64,000 nucleotides of DNA, from assembly GCF_042887685.1 (NCBI RefSeq), contig NZ_JBHVOS010000003.1, forward strand, positions 124,001 through 188,000. Reading direction: 5' to 3'. The translations under genes were made by a program, and so were the position numbers. The stretch comes from Oerskovia sp042887685 (GTDB lineage Bacteria; Actinomycetota; Actinomycetes; Actinomycetales; Cellulomonadaceae). Shown in pieces: positions 1-7,645 of this stretch (positions within the stretch are counted from its first letter, which is position 1; each line of letters begins with the position of its first letter). The notes under the pieces were generated by a model that did not search any database, was not told the DNA's origin, and was given only the letters and a program-made list of their open reading frames with translations.

Positions 1-2
1 GC

Positions 3-539
3 TACTTCGACCTCGAACGTTCCGACCGGCTTGCCACCCTCAGTGGGCGTCTCGTGGTCCAGTGGTCCAAGGACGCCGTGAATTGGGTCAAGCAGGGCAG
101 CGCCGCCGCGCAGTTCACCGTCCTTGAGATCACCGACCCTGCCGAGGTGACCTTTCCTGGCTTCGACAGGCTCGTGATCGACTTTGCCACCCTCCGTGAC
201 GTCGTCGAGAGCTCGCGATACCGCTCCTGGCAGACGGCCCTCTCCGCGGTCCAGGCCGTCTACCTCATCACCGACTCCCGCACCGGCCAGCACTACGTCG
301 GCAAGGCCGACGGCGCCGAACGACTTCTCGGACGCTGGAGCACGTATGCCCGCACCGGCCACGGCGGCAACGTCGCACTCACCACGCTCGCCGGCCTCGA
401 CCCCGACCACGTCCGCGACTTCCGCTTCAGCATCCTGCGCGTCTTCGGCCCCGACACACCCCGCACAGATGTCGACGCCGCCGAGGAACACTTCAAGCGC
501 GCACTCATGACCCGAGAGTTCGGCCTCAACCGCAACTGA
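3..539 (+). CDS. GIY-YIG nuclease-fold protein, 5' end missing
   Basis: The frame is open from the left edge of the window, so the N-terminus is missing; an internal GTG at 54 is not the real start. The C-terminal half shows a GIY-YIG-type core: AVYLITDSRTGQHYVGKA, then an Arg-Trp pair (LLGRW) and a TGHGGN segment, as in stand-alone actinobacterial GIY-YIG family proteins. The family are metal-dependent nucleases that cut DNA or RNA. Here the usual second motif reads YVG, and a glutamate further down (EEHFKRAL) may be the metal ligand. This is the first of several accessory genes at this edge. The fold is fairly secure, but activity and substrate are not known. Confidence 0.7.
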   Translation, partial: YFDLERSDRLATLSGRLVVQWSKDAVNWVKQGSAAAQFTVLEITDPAEVTFPGFDRLVIDFATLRDVVESSRYRSWQTALSAVQAVYLITDSRTGQHYVGKADGAERLLGRWSTYARTGHGGNVALTTLAGLDPDHVRDFRFSILRVFGPDTPRTDVDAAEEHFKRALMTREFGLNRN

Positions 540-1062
540 CTCACCACCGCCGCTACCGTCGACGCCATGCTCAACACAAGCACCCTGCCTCGGCCCAACC
601 TCCTCGCCACGTCGATCGCGATCTCCACCGAGCTCCACCGCCGCGCCTACGTCCTCACCGGCACCTCGCTCGGTCGCCTACGACGCCCGCCTCGAGGCGT
701 TCGTCAACGCTGGCTAGGACGCCATCACGACCGGTGGAAGGCGCATCCAGGTCAGGACCGGCTTCCTCGAACCCGGATCCTCCCGACGCTCCCTCACGTC
801 GTCCCGTTCGATGTCACGGTCTGCTGCTGCAGCGAGCAGTCCAGAGCGAGCTGGTCGAGGCTCACCGTTCATCGCCCCCGGGGATGCGCTCCCAGCGCAA
901 GGCTGGGGCCGGTGGTGTCATCGCACCGCGTGGCGCTGGCGACACGGGGCACTGTGCCGGGTCACGCGGCCATGTCTATGAGGTGGGATCACTGTGCGGA
1001 CGCCAGGTCCTGCCGTGCAAAGGCCGACGTCACAGGCGGGAACGGTGCACGTGGCCGGGGCC
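540..1062. other. Gene-poor stretch between GIY-YIG gene and HEPN-like gene
   Basis: No reading frame here has convincing coding character. Frames of 130-170 codons exist but have Arg/Pro/Ser-rich compositions typical of frame shadows in GC-rich DNA. A short frame at 567-710 looks slightly protein-like and then breaks up, which would fit a decayed gene, but I recognise no family. No terminator or repeat is evident. Confidence 0.4.
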
Positions 1063-2220
1063 TCAGGCCTCCTGTGGAGCTCTAAGCAGGTCGGCACACT
1101 TCCTCAGGTCGTGCTCGAACTGTTCGAGGTGACGGGCGGCGTCCCGGACGCTGCCCGATGTGACGACGCCGTCATTTGCGCAGCGCAACGAGGAGAGCAA
1201 CTCCAGGCCCCGCCGAATGCGTGTGGTGGCGTGCTTGGCGGCGAGGTCGCTCGAGGTTGCGATGGTCAGCGAGATGGCCTCGTAGAGCGTGGAGACGAGC
1301 GTGAGCGTGATCGCGCGGACCAGAGGGTCAGGTGCGTCGGCGACGCTTTCTGCTCGGCCCGCTTCGATGAGGAGCTGGGTGTACTTCGCTGCGACACCCA
1401 GGAGCGCGGCCAAGCGCACTGGCGCGGGCGCTTCGAGGGCGTCCTGGGCAAGGATGGACGCGCTGAGCTGGTCGCTCGCGAGCGTCACGGCGTCCTTCAG
1501 GGTGCTCTGCGTCGCGGCGCTCAGGGTCGTGAGCACTGCCGTGACACCTCCGTCACCTGCGGCGCTCAGGGCGGCCGCGGTCGCGTTCTTCAAACCAACG
1601 GGCCCCAGGATTCGTGCGGCCTTCGCAAGGTGCCGGCGCAGCGTTGACGGGCGGGCTCCAGTAGGGCGAGCCAGGCCGCGGGTGGTGTCTGAGATGAGTC
1701 GGTCGAGGCGATCGGCGTAGCAGAACAGCGCGACCTCAAGCGTGCGGCGGGTGCTGTCGGCGTTTGCGGTGTCGGCCGTGTGGGCGCGCTCCAGGGCTTC
1801 CTTCAGCTCCTCCTCGAGCTCTGCTGCGCTCGGCGGCGGGACGTGCCCGAGCAGCAGGAGCAGGTCGGCGAGATTCTGGTCGAGGACCTCGTCCCGGACG
1901 CCGTGCATCGCGCTGTTGCGCAAGCGCAGAGCCAGCGCGAACGAGTCATCCGTCTGCTCGGACGTCTCGCCCAGCAGTGCGTGCACGAGGGCGCTGGTGC
2001 GCTGGGCGACGGGGAGCAGCGCCTCGGCGTGGGTGCTGCCCTCGTCCGGGTCGGGGCCGATGAGCGCGTCGAGTTCGACCTTGAGCCGGCGTGAGCGCAG
2101 GATGGCGGCGGAGCGACGAACTGCGGGCGGCGCATCGGCGGCGTCGACGCTCGGGTCGAGCTCGTAGAGCGACGTGCCCGGTGGCGGCCAGGGGCGCTCG
2201 TCATAGTCGGGTTCAGTCAT
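1063..2220 (-). CDS. Helical protein with a HEPN-type RX4H motif, function unknown
   Basis: 385 residues starting at an ATG preceded by GGGGAG at a good distance; the reading frame could extend further upstream but without a ribosome site. The protein is almost wholly alpha-helical with no membrane segment. Residues 98-107 read LRLRNSAMHG, a textbook HEPN motif (Arg101, Asn102, His106: R-N-x3-H). HEPN domains are commonly ribonucleases in toxin-antitoxin and anti-phage systems, or non-catalytic helical bundles. The C-terminal 220 residues are Ala/Leu-rich helices that I do not recognise. It sits between two nuclease-like genes in an accessory region. The HEPN assignment rests on the motif alone. 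Confidence 0.6.
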   Translation of the reverse strand: MTEPDYDERPWPPPGTSLYELDPSVDAADAPPAVRRSAAILRSRRLKVELDALIGPDPDEGSTHAEALLPVAQRTSALVHALLGETSEQTDDSFALALRLRNSAMHGVRDEVLDQNLADLLLLLGHVPPPSAAELEEELKEALERAHTADTANADSTRRTLEVALFCYADRLDRLISDTTRGLARPTGARPSTLRRHLAKAARILGPVGLKNATAAALSAAGDGGVTAVLTTLSAATQSTLKDAVTLASDQLSASILAQDALEAPAPVRLAALLGVAAKYTQLLIEAGRAESVADAPDPLVRAITLTLVSTLYEAISLTIATSSDLAAKHATTRIRRGLELLSSLRCANDGVVTSGSVRDAARHLEQFEHDLRKCADLLRAPQEA

Positions 2221-2312
2221 CGGTGCTCCCCGGGAGTGGTGTGAATGCTCGCAGAGCATCGCACCTGCGCGAACGCACTGCCACCACGACGGGCGCATGA
2301 AGGCGCCAGCAC

Positions 2313-2429
2313 CTAGCGCAGCTCGTACAACGCCGAGGACTCCTTGACCCGGGAAGCCCGGTTTGCCGCAATGTTGCGCGCAAAGGCTTCCTGCACAATG
2401 TCCTCATCGTCAAAGCGCAAACGCTGCAT
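2313..2429 (-). CDS. Possible 38-residue ORF with atypical codons
   Basis: ATG to TAG, 38 codons, with a GGGGG run just upstream. The peptide begins MQRLRFDDEDIVQEAF and ends SSALYELR, which is soluble and charged and reads like real protein. Codons such as TTG, TTT (twice), ATT (twice) and GCA are unusual for this genome. It may be a small gene or the remaining tail of a larger lost protein. No family recognised. Confidence 0.3.
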   Translation of the reverse strand: MQRLRFDDEDIVQEAFARNIAANRASRVKESSALYELR

Positions 2430-2431
2430 TT

Positions 2432-3439
2432 TCACCCCCGCCAGCGGGACCGGGGACGCGTCCCCCTGAACGCTGCTTCCCTGCTGGGCTCGGTGGGCCC
2501 CGCGTGCGGCGCGGGCGACCTGGCGTCATCAGCAGAGGGTCCTCGATGCCGCCCGGGGAGCCGGCCCTGTGGGTCCTCGTCCCGGTAGGTCCTCGACAGA
2601 TACCACCCGGCGCCCCAGGGCGGAGCGCGGTTCACGCACGGCGGCCCGGCACGCTCGAGTCGTCCCGACCATGCGACACTGCCTGGACGGGTTCTGGTGA
2701 GTGTCCGCGCGCTCGAGTCGTCCTGGTGGCCCGGCCGCGAGCCGCGGGCTCGCGCGAGATCGCGGCGACGGCGTCCTTCCCGCGCGCCGGTCCTTTCGCC
2801 TCGGCTGTCCCCCTCATCGTGCACGCCCGGCAGGCGGCACGCAGACGGTCCACAGCTTCCTGGGAGGGCGCAACGTCCTGAGCCCAACACCGCGGCGACC
2901 GGCTGTCCCGGCTGCCCGCGAGAACCGCGAGAACCGCGAGGACCGCGAGGACCGCGAGGACCGCGACGAGCGTTGTTCCCAGATTGAGTCGGCGCGCGGT
3001 GGCCGCTGTCAAAGAGGGCGTACTCCCACCCCACAGCCAGGCATGTCTCCTCGGTCAGTACGGCGGCGCGCAGAAACTCGGCACCGCGCTTCTCGTGCGG
3101 ACGCGCATCCCAGACCACGACTCGCCCATCCTCGTGCTCGGCAAGGAGGTCTGGCACATGCCCGGGTTCACCCTCGAATCGCAGCAGGGCCGGCTGAGCA
3201 ACAATCCACGCGACGCTCGGGTCACGATCGAGCTCGCGAGCCAGTTCGTGCTCGAGCCCCGACTCCAGTACGAGGACCGTGCCCGTGGTCTGGCAGGCCA
3301 TGTGGACCGGAGCATGCCGGGACATTGCATCCGCGGCAGGGCGTCGGGCCGGAGCAAGATAGCGGACCGGAAGCTCTTCTTGTCGCCAATCCCAGGCCAA
3401 GTCACCACCCGCAGTGGTGTGTATGCGCCACGTAGCCAC
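2432..3439 (-). CDS. TnsA-like endonuclease, C-terminal part apparently disrupted
   Basis: From the chosen GTG, residues 1-125 resemble the stand-alone actinobacterial TnsA-like endonuclease N-terminal domain (PD-(D/E)XK fold): a glutamate-containing LESGLEHEL (residues 58-66), WIVAQP, a metal-ligand candidate in HVPDLL (Asp97), and VVVWDARP followed by CLAVGWEYALF. TnsA makes the 5'-strand cuts in Tn7-type transposition; no TnsB or TnsC gene is visible. After about 3000 the frame enters a 9-bp tandem repeat giving collagen-like GPRGPRG and then low-complexity sequence. The neighbouring frame reads ARRLNL at the place where homologues usually have an RxxNL-type segment, suggesting a frameshift. 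The start is uncertain: the frame is open to an ATG at 3697, but a hairpin lies in between. The annotated 3' end is only the end of the open frame. Confidence 0.5.
   Translation of the reverse strand: MATWRIHTTAGGDLAWDWRQEELPVRYLAPARRPAADAMSRHAPVHMACQTTGTVLVLESGLEHELARELDRDPSVAWIVAQPALLRFEGEPGHVPDLLAEHEDGRVVVWDARPHEKRGAEFLRAAVLTEETCLAVGWEYALFDSGHRAPTQSGNNARRGPRGPRGPRGSRGSRGQPGQPVAAVLGSGRCALPGSCGPSACRLPGVHDEGDSRGERTGAREGRRRRDLARARGSRPGHQDDSSARTLTRTRPGSVAWSGRLERAGPPCVNRAPPWGAGWYLSRTYRDEDPQGRLPGRHRGPSADDARSPAPHAGPTEPSREAAFRGTRPRSRWRG
2921..2965. repeat. 9-bp tandem repeat, five units
   Basis: Five consecutive units: AGAACCGCG twice, then AGGACCGCG three times. The period is a multiple of three, so each frame gives a repeating peptide. 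It lies at the point where the TnsA-like domain loses family character and is a likely slippage site. Confidence 0.85.
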
Positions 3440-3608
3440 GACACCGGCGAGGCCTGCATGGCGGTCTGGCAGTCGACAGAAGGTCGTGCTGCGGGTTGAC
3501 GGACGGAGTTTCGGAAGTGCAGTTTGGACGTGCTGAAGACATGGGAGTACCCCCAGATGAGTGGTGGTGTTTCGTCCAGCGGAGGCGTAAGTCCGCAGCG
3601 AGGCGATC

Positions 3609-3636
3609 GGGTCCGGGAGAGCCAACTCCCGGACCC
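3609..3636 (-). terminator. Hairpin downstream of RHH-like gene
   Basis: Perfect 11-bp stem GGGTCCGGGAG / CTCCCGGACCC with a 6-nt loop and no T tract, common for high-GC terminators. It lies just after the stop of the RHH-like gene on the - strand and argues that the TnsA-like gene starts downstream of it. Confidence 0.6.
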
Positions 3637-3671
3637 ACTTCGCGTTTTCGGCTAGCCTTGCCCATCCCGGA

Positions 3672-3917
3672 TCAGCCCATGGCGCCCCCATCGTCATCGA
3701 GGGCCCTATCGAGATGTTCCGCGATCACGACGCTCAGCGGGTTCCCGGTCGTGTGGGCGGTGTCGTAGAGCTGTTGAGCAAGACGCGCAGGGATGCGGGC
3801 CTCACAGCGAACGAGTTCGCCCGCCTTGTAGACGCGGTCACGTGTGGGTGGCCGACCGGTCCGGGCAGACCGAATCACCACCGGGCCGTCCCTGTGTTCC
3901 GCCACTCTGGTCACCAC
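3672..3917 (-). CDS. Small ribbon-helix-helix-like protein
   Basis: About 81 residues from a GTG at 3917; the frame stays open upstream to about 4037, so the start is uncertain. The C-terminal 50 residues (VRCEARIPARLAQQLYDTAHTTGNPLS..., ending EHLDRALDDD) have the beta-strand, helix, helix pattern of ribbon-helix-helix DNA-binding proteins, which often act as antitoxins or small autoregulators. The N-terminal part (HRDGPVVIRSARTGRPP) is basic. A hairpin follows it, then the TnsA-like gene. It could be a regulator or antitoxin for the neighbouring nuclease-like genes; that is inference. Confidence 0.45.
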   Translation of the reverse strand: MVTRVAEHRDGPVVIRSARTGRPPTRDRVYKAGELVRCEARIPARLAQQLYDTAHTTGNPLSVVIAEHLDRALDDDGGAMG

Positions 3918-4282
3918 CCAACTCGTCCCGACGCCCAACAGCCGCACATCAGCTCGGTTGGTAAGTCCGAACAAGCAGGACCCGGGGGTGGTGAGTCTCC
4001 GGGGCCACATCAATGTGGCGACGCGCATGCTAGGCACACGCTCCGAAACGGATACTGCAGCGAGGGCAAGGGTTACTCAAGGGCTGTCCCGAACCGCAAG
4101 GCCCGCCCCTCGAACGGTGAGGCACGCGGGACTATCGCACCCCTAGGTCGCCGGGCGGGACAACCTCCCCCACCTCGACGCCACCACACCATCAACTGGC
4201 CAACACGTTACAAAGCGCCAGCCATGCAGCATAGGTGGAGGATCGTGCAATCTAGGCTGCACGTCGACAGACAGCTATCGAA
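3918..4282. other. Gap between RHH-like gene and dnaB
   Basis: No confident gene. The upstream half may contain a longer N-terminus of the RHH-like gene and its promoter. A short inverted repeat GTGCA-N8-TGCAC lies at about 4245-4262, just past the dnaB stop, and could be part of a weak terminator. Composition is less GC-biased than in the housekeeping genes. Confidence 0.4.
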
Positions 4283-5659
4283 TCAGACCTGCATGTCCAC
4301 GAACCGCGCGTAGTGCCCCTGGAACGCGACGGTGATCGTGTCGGTCGGGCCGTTTCGGTGCTTGGCCACGATCAGGTCTGCCTCGCCTGCTCTCGGGGAC
4401 TCCTTCTCGTACGCGTCCTCGCGGTGGAGCAGGATGACCATGTCGGCATCCTGCTCGATGCTGCCACTTTCGCGAAGGTCGCTCATCGCGGGCTTCTTGT
4501 CCGTGCGCTGTTCAGCGCCACGGTTCAGCTGCGAGATCGCGATGACCGGCACCTCGAGCTCCTTCGCGAGGAGCTTGAGCGCACGGGAGAACTCGGAGAC
4601 CTCTTGCTGTCGGGACTCGACGCGCTTGCCCGACGTCATGAGCTGGAGGTAGTCGATCACGACGAGCTTGAGGTCGTGCTTCTGCTTGAGCCGGCGGCAC
4701 TTGGCGCGGATCTCCATGAGCGACATGTTGGGCGAGTCGTCGATGAAGAGCGGCGCCTCGGAGATCTTGCCCATGGTGCCGGCGAGCTTCTGCCAGTCGT
4801 CCTCCCCCATGGAGCCGTTGCGCATCTTCTGCAGGTGGATGCGCGCCTCGGCGGCCAGCAGACGCATCGTGATCTCGTTGCGGCTCATCTCGAGCGAGAA
4901 CACGACGGACGTCATGTTATGCTTTATGGAAGCACTCCTAACAATGTCGATTCCCAGCGTCGACTTGCCGATGGCCGGTCGCGCCGCGATCACGATCATC
5001 TGCCCGGGGTGCAGCCCGTTCGTCAGCCGGTCGAGGTCGGCGAACCCTGTCGGGACTCCGACCATCCCCTCGCCGCGGTGCCCTGCGGCCTCGATCTCGT
5101 CGACGGTCCCGCCGATGACCTCGCCCAGGACGATGTAGTCCTCGGCGGTGCGTCGCTCGGTGACGGCGTAGACCTCGGCCTGCGCATTGTTCACGACGTC
5201 GTCGACGTCGCCGCCGTCGGTCGCGTAGCCGAGCTGCACGATGCGCGTCCCGGCCTCGACGAGGCGACGCAGCACGGCCCGCTCGCGCACGATGCGCGCG
5301 TAGTAGCCGGCGTTGGCCGCGGTGGGGACCATGGCCATGAGGTCGTGGATGTAGGGTGCGCCGCCGATCCGGCCCAGCTCGCCGCGGCGCGTCAGCTCGG
5401 CGACGACCGTGATGGCGTCGGCGGGCTCGCCGCGGCCGTAGAGGTCGATGATGACGTCGTAGATCGACTCGTGCGCGGGCTTGTAGAAGTCGGTGCCGCG
5501 GATCTGCTCGATCACGTCCGCGATGGCGTCCTTGGACAGGAGCATGCCGCCGAGGACGCTCTGCTCGGCCGCGATGTCCTGCGGCGGGGTGCGGTCGAAC
5601 CCGGGGCCGCCGCTGCCTGCGGGCGGTCCGAAGCTCGACTCGAGCTCGTCGATCGACAT
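4283..5659 (-). CDS. dnaB: Replicative DNA helicase DnaB
   Basis: 458 residues, the full length expected for an intein-less DnaB. N-terminal collar domain (AAEQSVLGGMLL, residues 30-130), linker, then a RecA-like motor domain. Walker A reads ARPAIGKST (Lys232), Walker B is LVVIDYLQLM, and the C-terminal part has SQLNRGAEQR, DLRESGSIEQDAD and AKHRNGPT. It forms the hexameric 5'-3' helicase at the fork. The terminal GYRRFVD-like part reads GHYARFVDMQV. A run of about 12 codons right after Walker A (4919-4954) uses ATT, GTT, AGG, AGT, GCT, ATA and CAT, quite unlike the rest of the gene. Divergent from the MATE gene, with DnaA boxes between. Confidence 0.97.
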   Translation of the reverse strand: MSIDELESSFGPPAGSGGPGFDRTPPQDIAAEQSVLGGMLLSKDAIADVIEQIRGTDFYKPAHESIYDVIIDLYGRGEPADAITVVAELTRRGELGRIGGAPYIHDLMAMVPTAANAGYYARIVRERAVLRRLVEAGTRIVQLGYATDGGDVDDVVNNAQAEVYAVTERRTAEDYIVLGEVIGGTVDEIEAAGHRGEGMVGVPTGFADLDRLTNGLHPGQMIVIAARPAIGKSTLGIDIVRSASIKHNMTSVVFSLEMSRNEITMRLLAAEARIHLQKMRNGSMGEDDWQKLAGTMGKISEAPLFIDDSPNMSLMEIRAKCRRLKQKHDLKLVVIDYLQLMTSGKRVESRQQEVSEFSRALKLLAKELEVPVIAISQLNRGAEQRTDKKPAMSDLRESGSIEQDADMVILLHREDAYEKESPRAGEADLIVAKHRNGPTDTITVAFQGHYARFVDMQV

Positions 5660-5865
5660 GCGGGCCCCTCACTCCCCCGGCGTGGCCGGGTATCGTCCTG
5701 CGTCGCACATCTGTTCTACTCCGGCCCACCGACACGTCCTGAGCCCGCGTCGTCGAGGGGTGTCGTGTGGTGCTGCACCGTCGACCGTCCGTAGGCCCGA
5801 GCATGCACGACTCAGCGACAGTAGATCGCGCTTCCATCCCCCGCAAACGACCCTGTTCACAGAGG

Positions 5866-5930
5866 TGTGGACAGCCTGTGGACAGACCCCGCCAGCCTGT
5901 TCACAGGCATGTGGACAACCATGTGGACAA
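5866..5930. promoter_or_regulatory. DnaA-box cluster between dnaB and the MATE gene
   Basis: Two perfect TTGTCCACA boxes (complement orientation) at 5910-5918 and 5922-5930, 12 bp apart, plus one-mismatch copies (TGTGGACAG) at 5866-5874 and 5877-5885. The motif CCTGTTCAC is repeated at 5852, 5896 and 5966. It lies in a divergent promoter region about 37 kb from the origin, so it may control dnaB or bind excess DnaA. Confidence 0.65.
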
Positions 5931-5957
5931 CTGACGAGTTGTCCCCTGTACACGTCC

Positions 5958-7466
5958 ATGAGCAGCCTGTTCACTAGGCTCAGGGGTGTGGACGAAAGAA
6001 ATTCCGGCGACACGCCGCACGTACCCCGGCCCGCTCCCGGTCAGCCCGCCGACGCCGATCGTTCACCCCGTTCACCCGGGGGCCGCTCCCCGGCCCCCGA
6101 GGAGGGCCCGCACCGGCAGCCGTCGTCCACAGGCGATGCACCCCCGAGCCGGCGTCTCATCGACAGGCAGATCCTGGCCCTCGCGATCCCCGCCCTGGGG
6201 GCGCTCGTCGCGGAGCCGATCTTCGTGCTCGTGGACAGCGCCGTCGTCGGGCACCTGGGGACCGCCGAGCTGGCCGGGCTCTCCCTGGCCTCCACGGTCC
6301 TGCTGACCCTCGTGGGACTGTGCGTCTTCCTCGCGTACGCGACCACCGCGGCCGTGGCCCGACGCATCGGCGCGGGCCACCGGCGCGAGGCGCTCCAGTC
6401 GGGGATCGACGGCATGTGGCTCGCGCTCGGCCTGGGCCTGGTTCTCGCGGCGACCCTGTGGATCGGTGGCGGGTGGGCGATCGGCGCGATGGGCGGCACG
6501 GGCGAGGTCGCCGAGCACGCCCTGGTGTACCTGCGCTGGTCCGGGCTGGGACTGCCGGGCATGCTCGTGGTGCTGGCGTCCACGGGCGTGCTGCGCGGCC
6601 TGCAGGACACCCGCACGCCCCTCTACGTCGCCGCGGGCGGCGCGACGTTCAACGCGGTCCTCAACGTCGTCCTCGTGTACGGCGTGGGCCTGGGGATCGC
6701 GGGCTCGGGCATCGGGACGGCCGTCGCTCAGCTCACGATGGGCGCGGTGCTCGCGGTCGTCGTCGTGCGCGGTGCCCGACGCGAGGGCGCGTCTCTGCGC
6801 CCCGCCGCGGGCGGCATCTGGTCGAACGCGCGCGCGGGCGCGCCGCTGTTCGTGCGCACGCTCTCACTGCGCCTCGCGATCCTCCTGACGGTCTTCGTCG
6901 CGACGGGCCTGGGCGAGGTCACGCTCGCGGGCTACCAGGTGGTCGCGTCGGTGTGGGGGCTCGCGGCCTTCGCGCTCGACGCCCTCGCGATCGCCGCGCA
7001 GGCCCTCGTGGGCCACGGCCTGGGCGCGGGCGACCGCTCGCACGTCCGTTCGGTGCTGCGCCGCACGCTCCAGTGGGGCGTCGCGGCGGGCGCGCTGCTG
7101 GGCCTCGTGATGGCCGTGGGCGGCTGGTGGTTCGCGCTGTTCTTCACGTCCGACCCGGACGTGCGCACCGCGGTCGCGCTCGGCATGGCCGTGTGCGGGC
7201 TGCTGCTGCCCATGGCGGGCTGGGTGTTCGTCCTGGACGGGGTGCTCATCGGCGCCGGGGACGGCCGCTACCTCGCGTGGGCGGGCATGGTCACGTTCGT
7301 CGTGTACGTCCCGGTCGCCCTGGCGGTCCGCGCTCTCGCGCCCGACGGCGCCGCTGGGCTCGCGTGGTTGTGGGCAGCCTTCGCGGGGGTCTTCATGGCG
7401 GCGCGCGCCCTGACGACGGGGCTCCGTGCGCGCGGCGACCGCTGGATGGTCACCGGGGCTCCCTGA
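5958..7466 (+). CDS. MATE-family efflux transporter
   Basis: Twelve predicted membrane segments in two six-helix halves, with the family opening ILALAIPALGALVAEPIFVLVDSAVVGHLG and a second related half around AGYQVVASVWGLAAFALDALAIAAQALVGHGLG. The DinF/NorM-type proteins export cationic drugs or metabolites using H+ or Na+. A long Pro/Arg-rich N-terminal tail of about 60 residues precedes the first helix. The start is uncertain: ATG at 5958 lacks a clear ribosome site, and GTG at 5988 has AGGGG too close. It is divergent from dnaB across a DnaA-box cluster. Substrate not predictable. Confidence 0.85.
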   Translation: MSSLFTRLRGVDERNSGDTPHVPRPAPGQPADADRSPRSPGGRSPAPEEGPHRQPSSTGDAPPSRRLIDRQILALAIPALGALVAEPIFVLVDSAVVGHLGTAELAGLSLASTVLLTLVGLCVFLAYATTAAVARRIGAGHRREALQSGIDGMWLALGLGLVLAATLWIGGGWAIGAMGGTGEVAEHALVYLRWSGLGLPGMLVVLASTGVLRGLQDTRTPLYVAAGGATFNAVLNVVLVYGVGLGIAGSGIGTAVAQLTMGAVLAVVVVRGARREGASLRPAAGGIWSNARAGAPLFVRTLSLRLAILLTVFVATGLGEVTLAGYQVVASVWGLAAFALDALAIAAQALVGHGLGAGDRSHVRSVLRRTLQWGVAAGALLGLVMAVGGWWFALFFTSDPDVRTAVALGMAVCGLLLPMAGWVFVLDGVLIGAGDGRYLAWAGMVTFVVYVPVALAVRALAPDGAAGLAWLWAAFAGVFMAARALTTGLRARGDRWMVTGAP

Positions 7467-7479
7467 CCGACCGCTCGGC

Positions 7480-7545
7480 GGCAGCGGCGCCGACAGCGGC
7501 ACCGGCGGCGGCACCGGCAGCGGCACCGGCAGCGGCGCCGACGCT
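7480..7545. repeat. GC-rich imperfect hexamer repeat
   Basis: Alternating GGCACC and GGCAGC units (CGGCACCGGCAGCGG repeated) directly after the MATE stop codon. Low complexity; no stable terminator hairpin is evident in it. Confidence 0.6.
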
Positions 7546-7584
7546 CGGCCGCCGCACCTCGTTCGCCCGTCGTCGACCACGGGA

Positions 7585-7613
7585 TACTCAGCTCTACTCG
7601 ATTGTCATACAAT
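7585..7613 (+). promoter_or_regulatory. Promoter with GntR-type operator upstream of OPA transporter 1
   Basis: A -10 hexamer TACAAT (7608-7613) lies 17 bp from a weak TACTCA. Overlapping it is the palindrome ATTGT-CAT-ACAAT (7601-7613), which matches the GntR pattern yGTNNNACr. A near-identical site (ATCGT-CAT-ACGAT) precedes the GntR gene at 10409, so this promoter is probably repressed by that regulator. Confidence 0.75.
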
Positions 7614-7645
7614 CCACTCACACGTCTAGCACGAGGGAGTGACTG

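Noticed and set aside
567..1085. A 172-codon + strand frame
   Set aside because: Arg/Pro/Ser-rich, overlaps the end of the HEPN-like gene, no ribosome site or recognisable family.
2919..3012. Collagen-like Gly-Pro-Arg repeats or a Val-Leu-Ala membrane helix as a real domain
   Set aside because: Both arise from the same 9-bp tandem repeat read in different frames.
1..4282. Complete Tn7-like transposon
   Set aside because: Only a TnsA-like domain is visible; no TnsB/TnsC, no terminal inverted repeats or target duplication found.
4913..4970. Intein inside dnaB
   Set aside because: The protein is continuous and normal length; only codon choice is odd.
4313..5794. A 493-codon + strand frame opposite dnaB
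   Set aside because: Antisense shadow of dnaB; rich in Arg, Asp, Val, His and lacking any domain.
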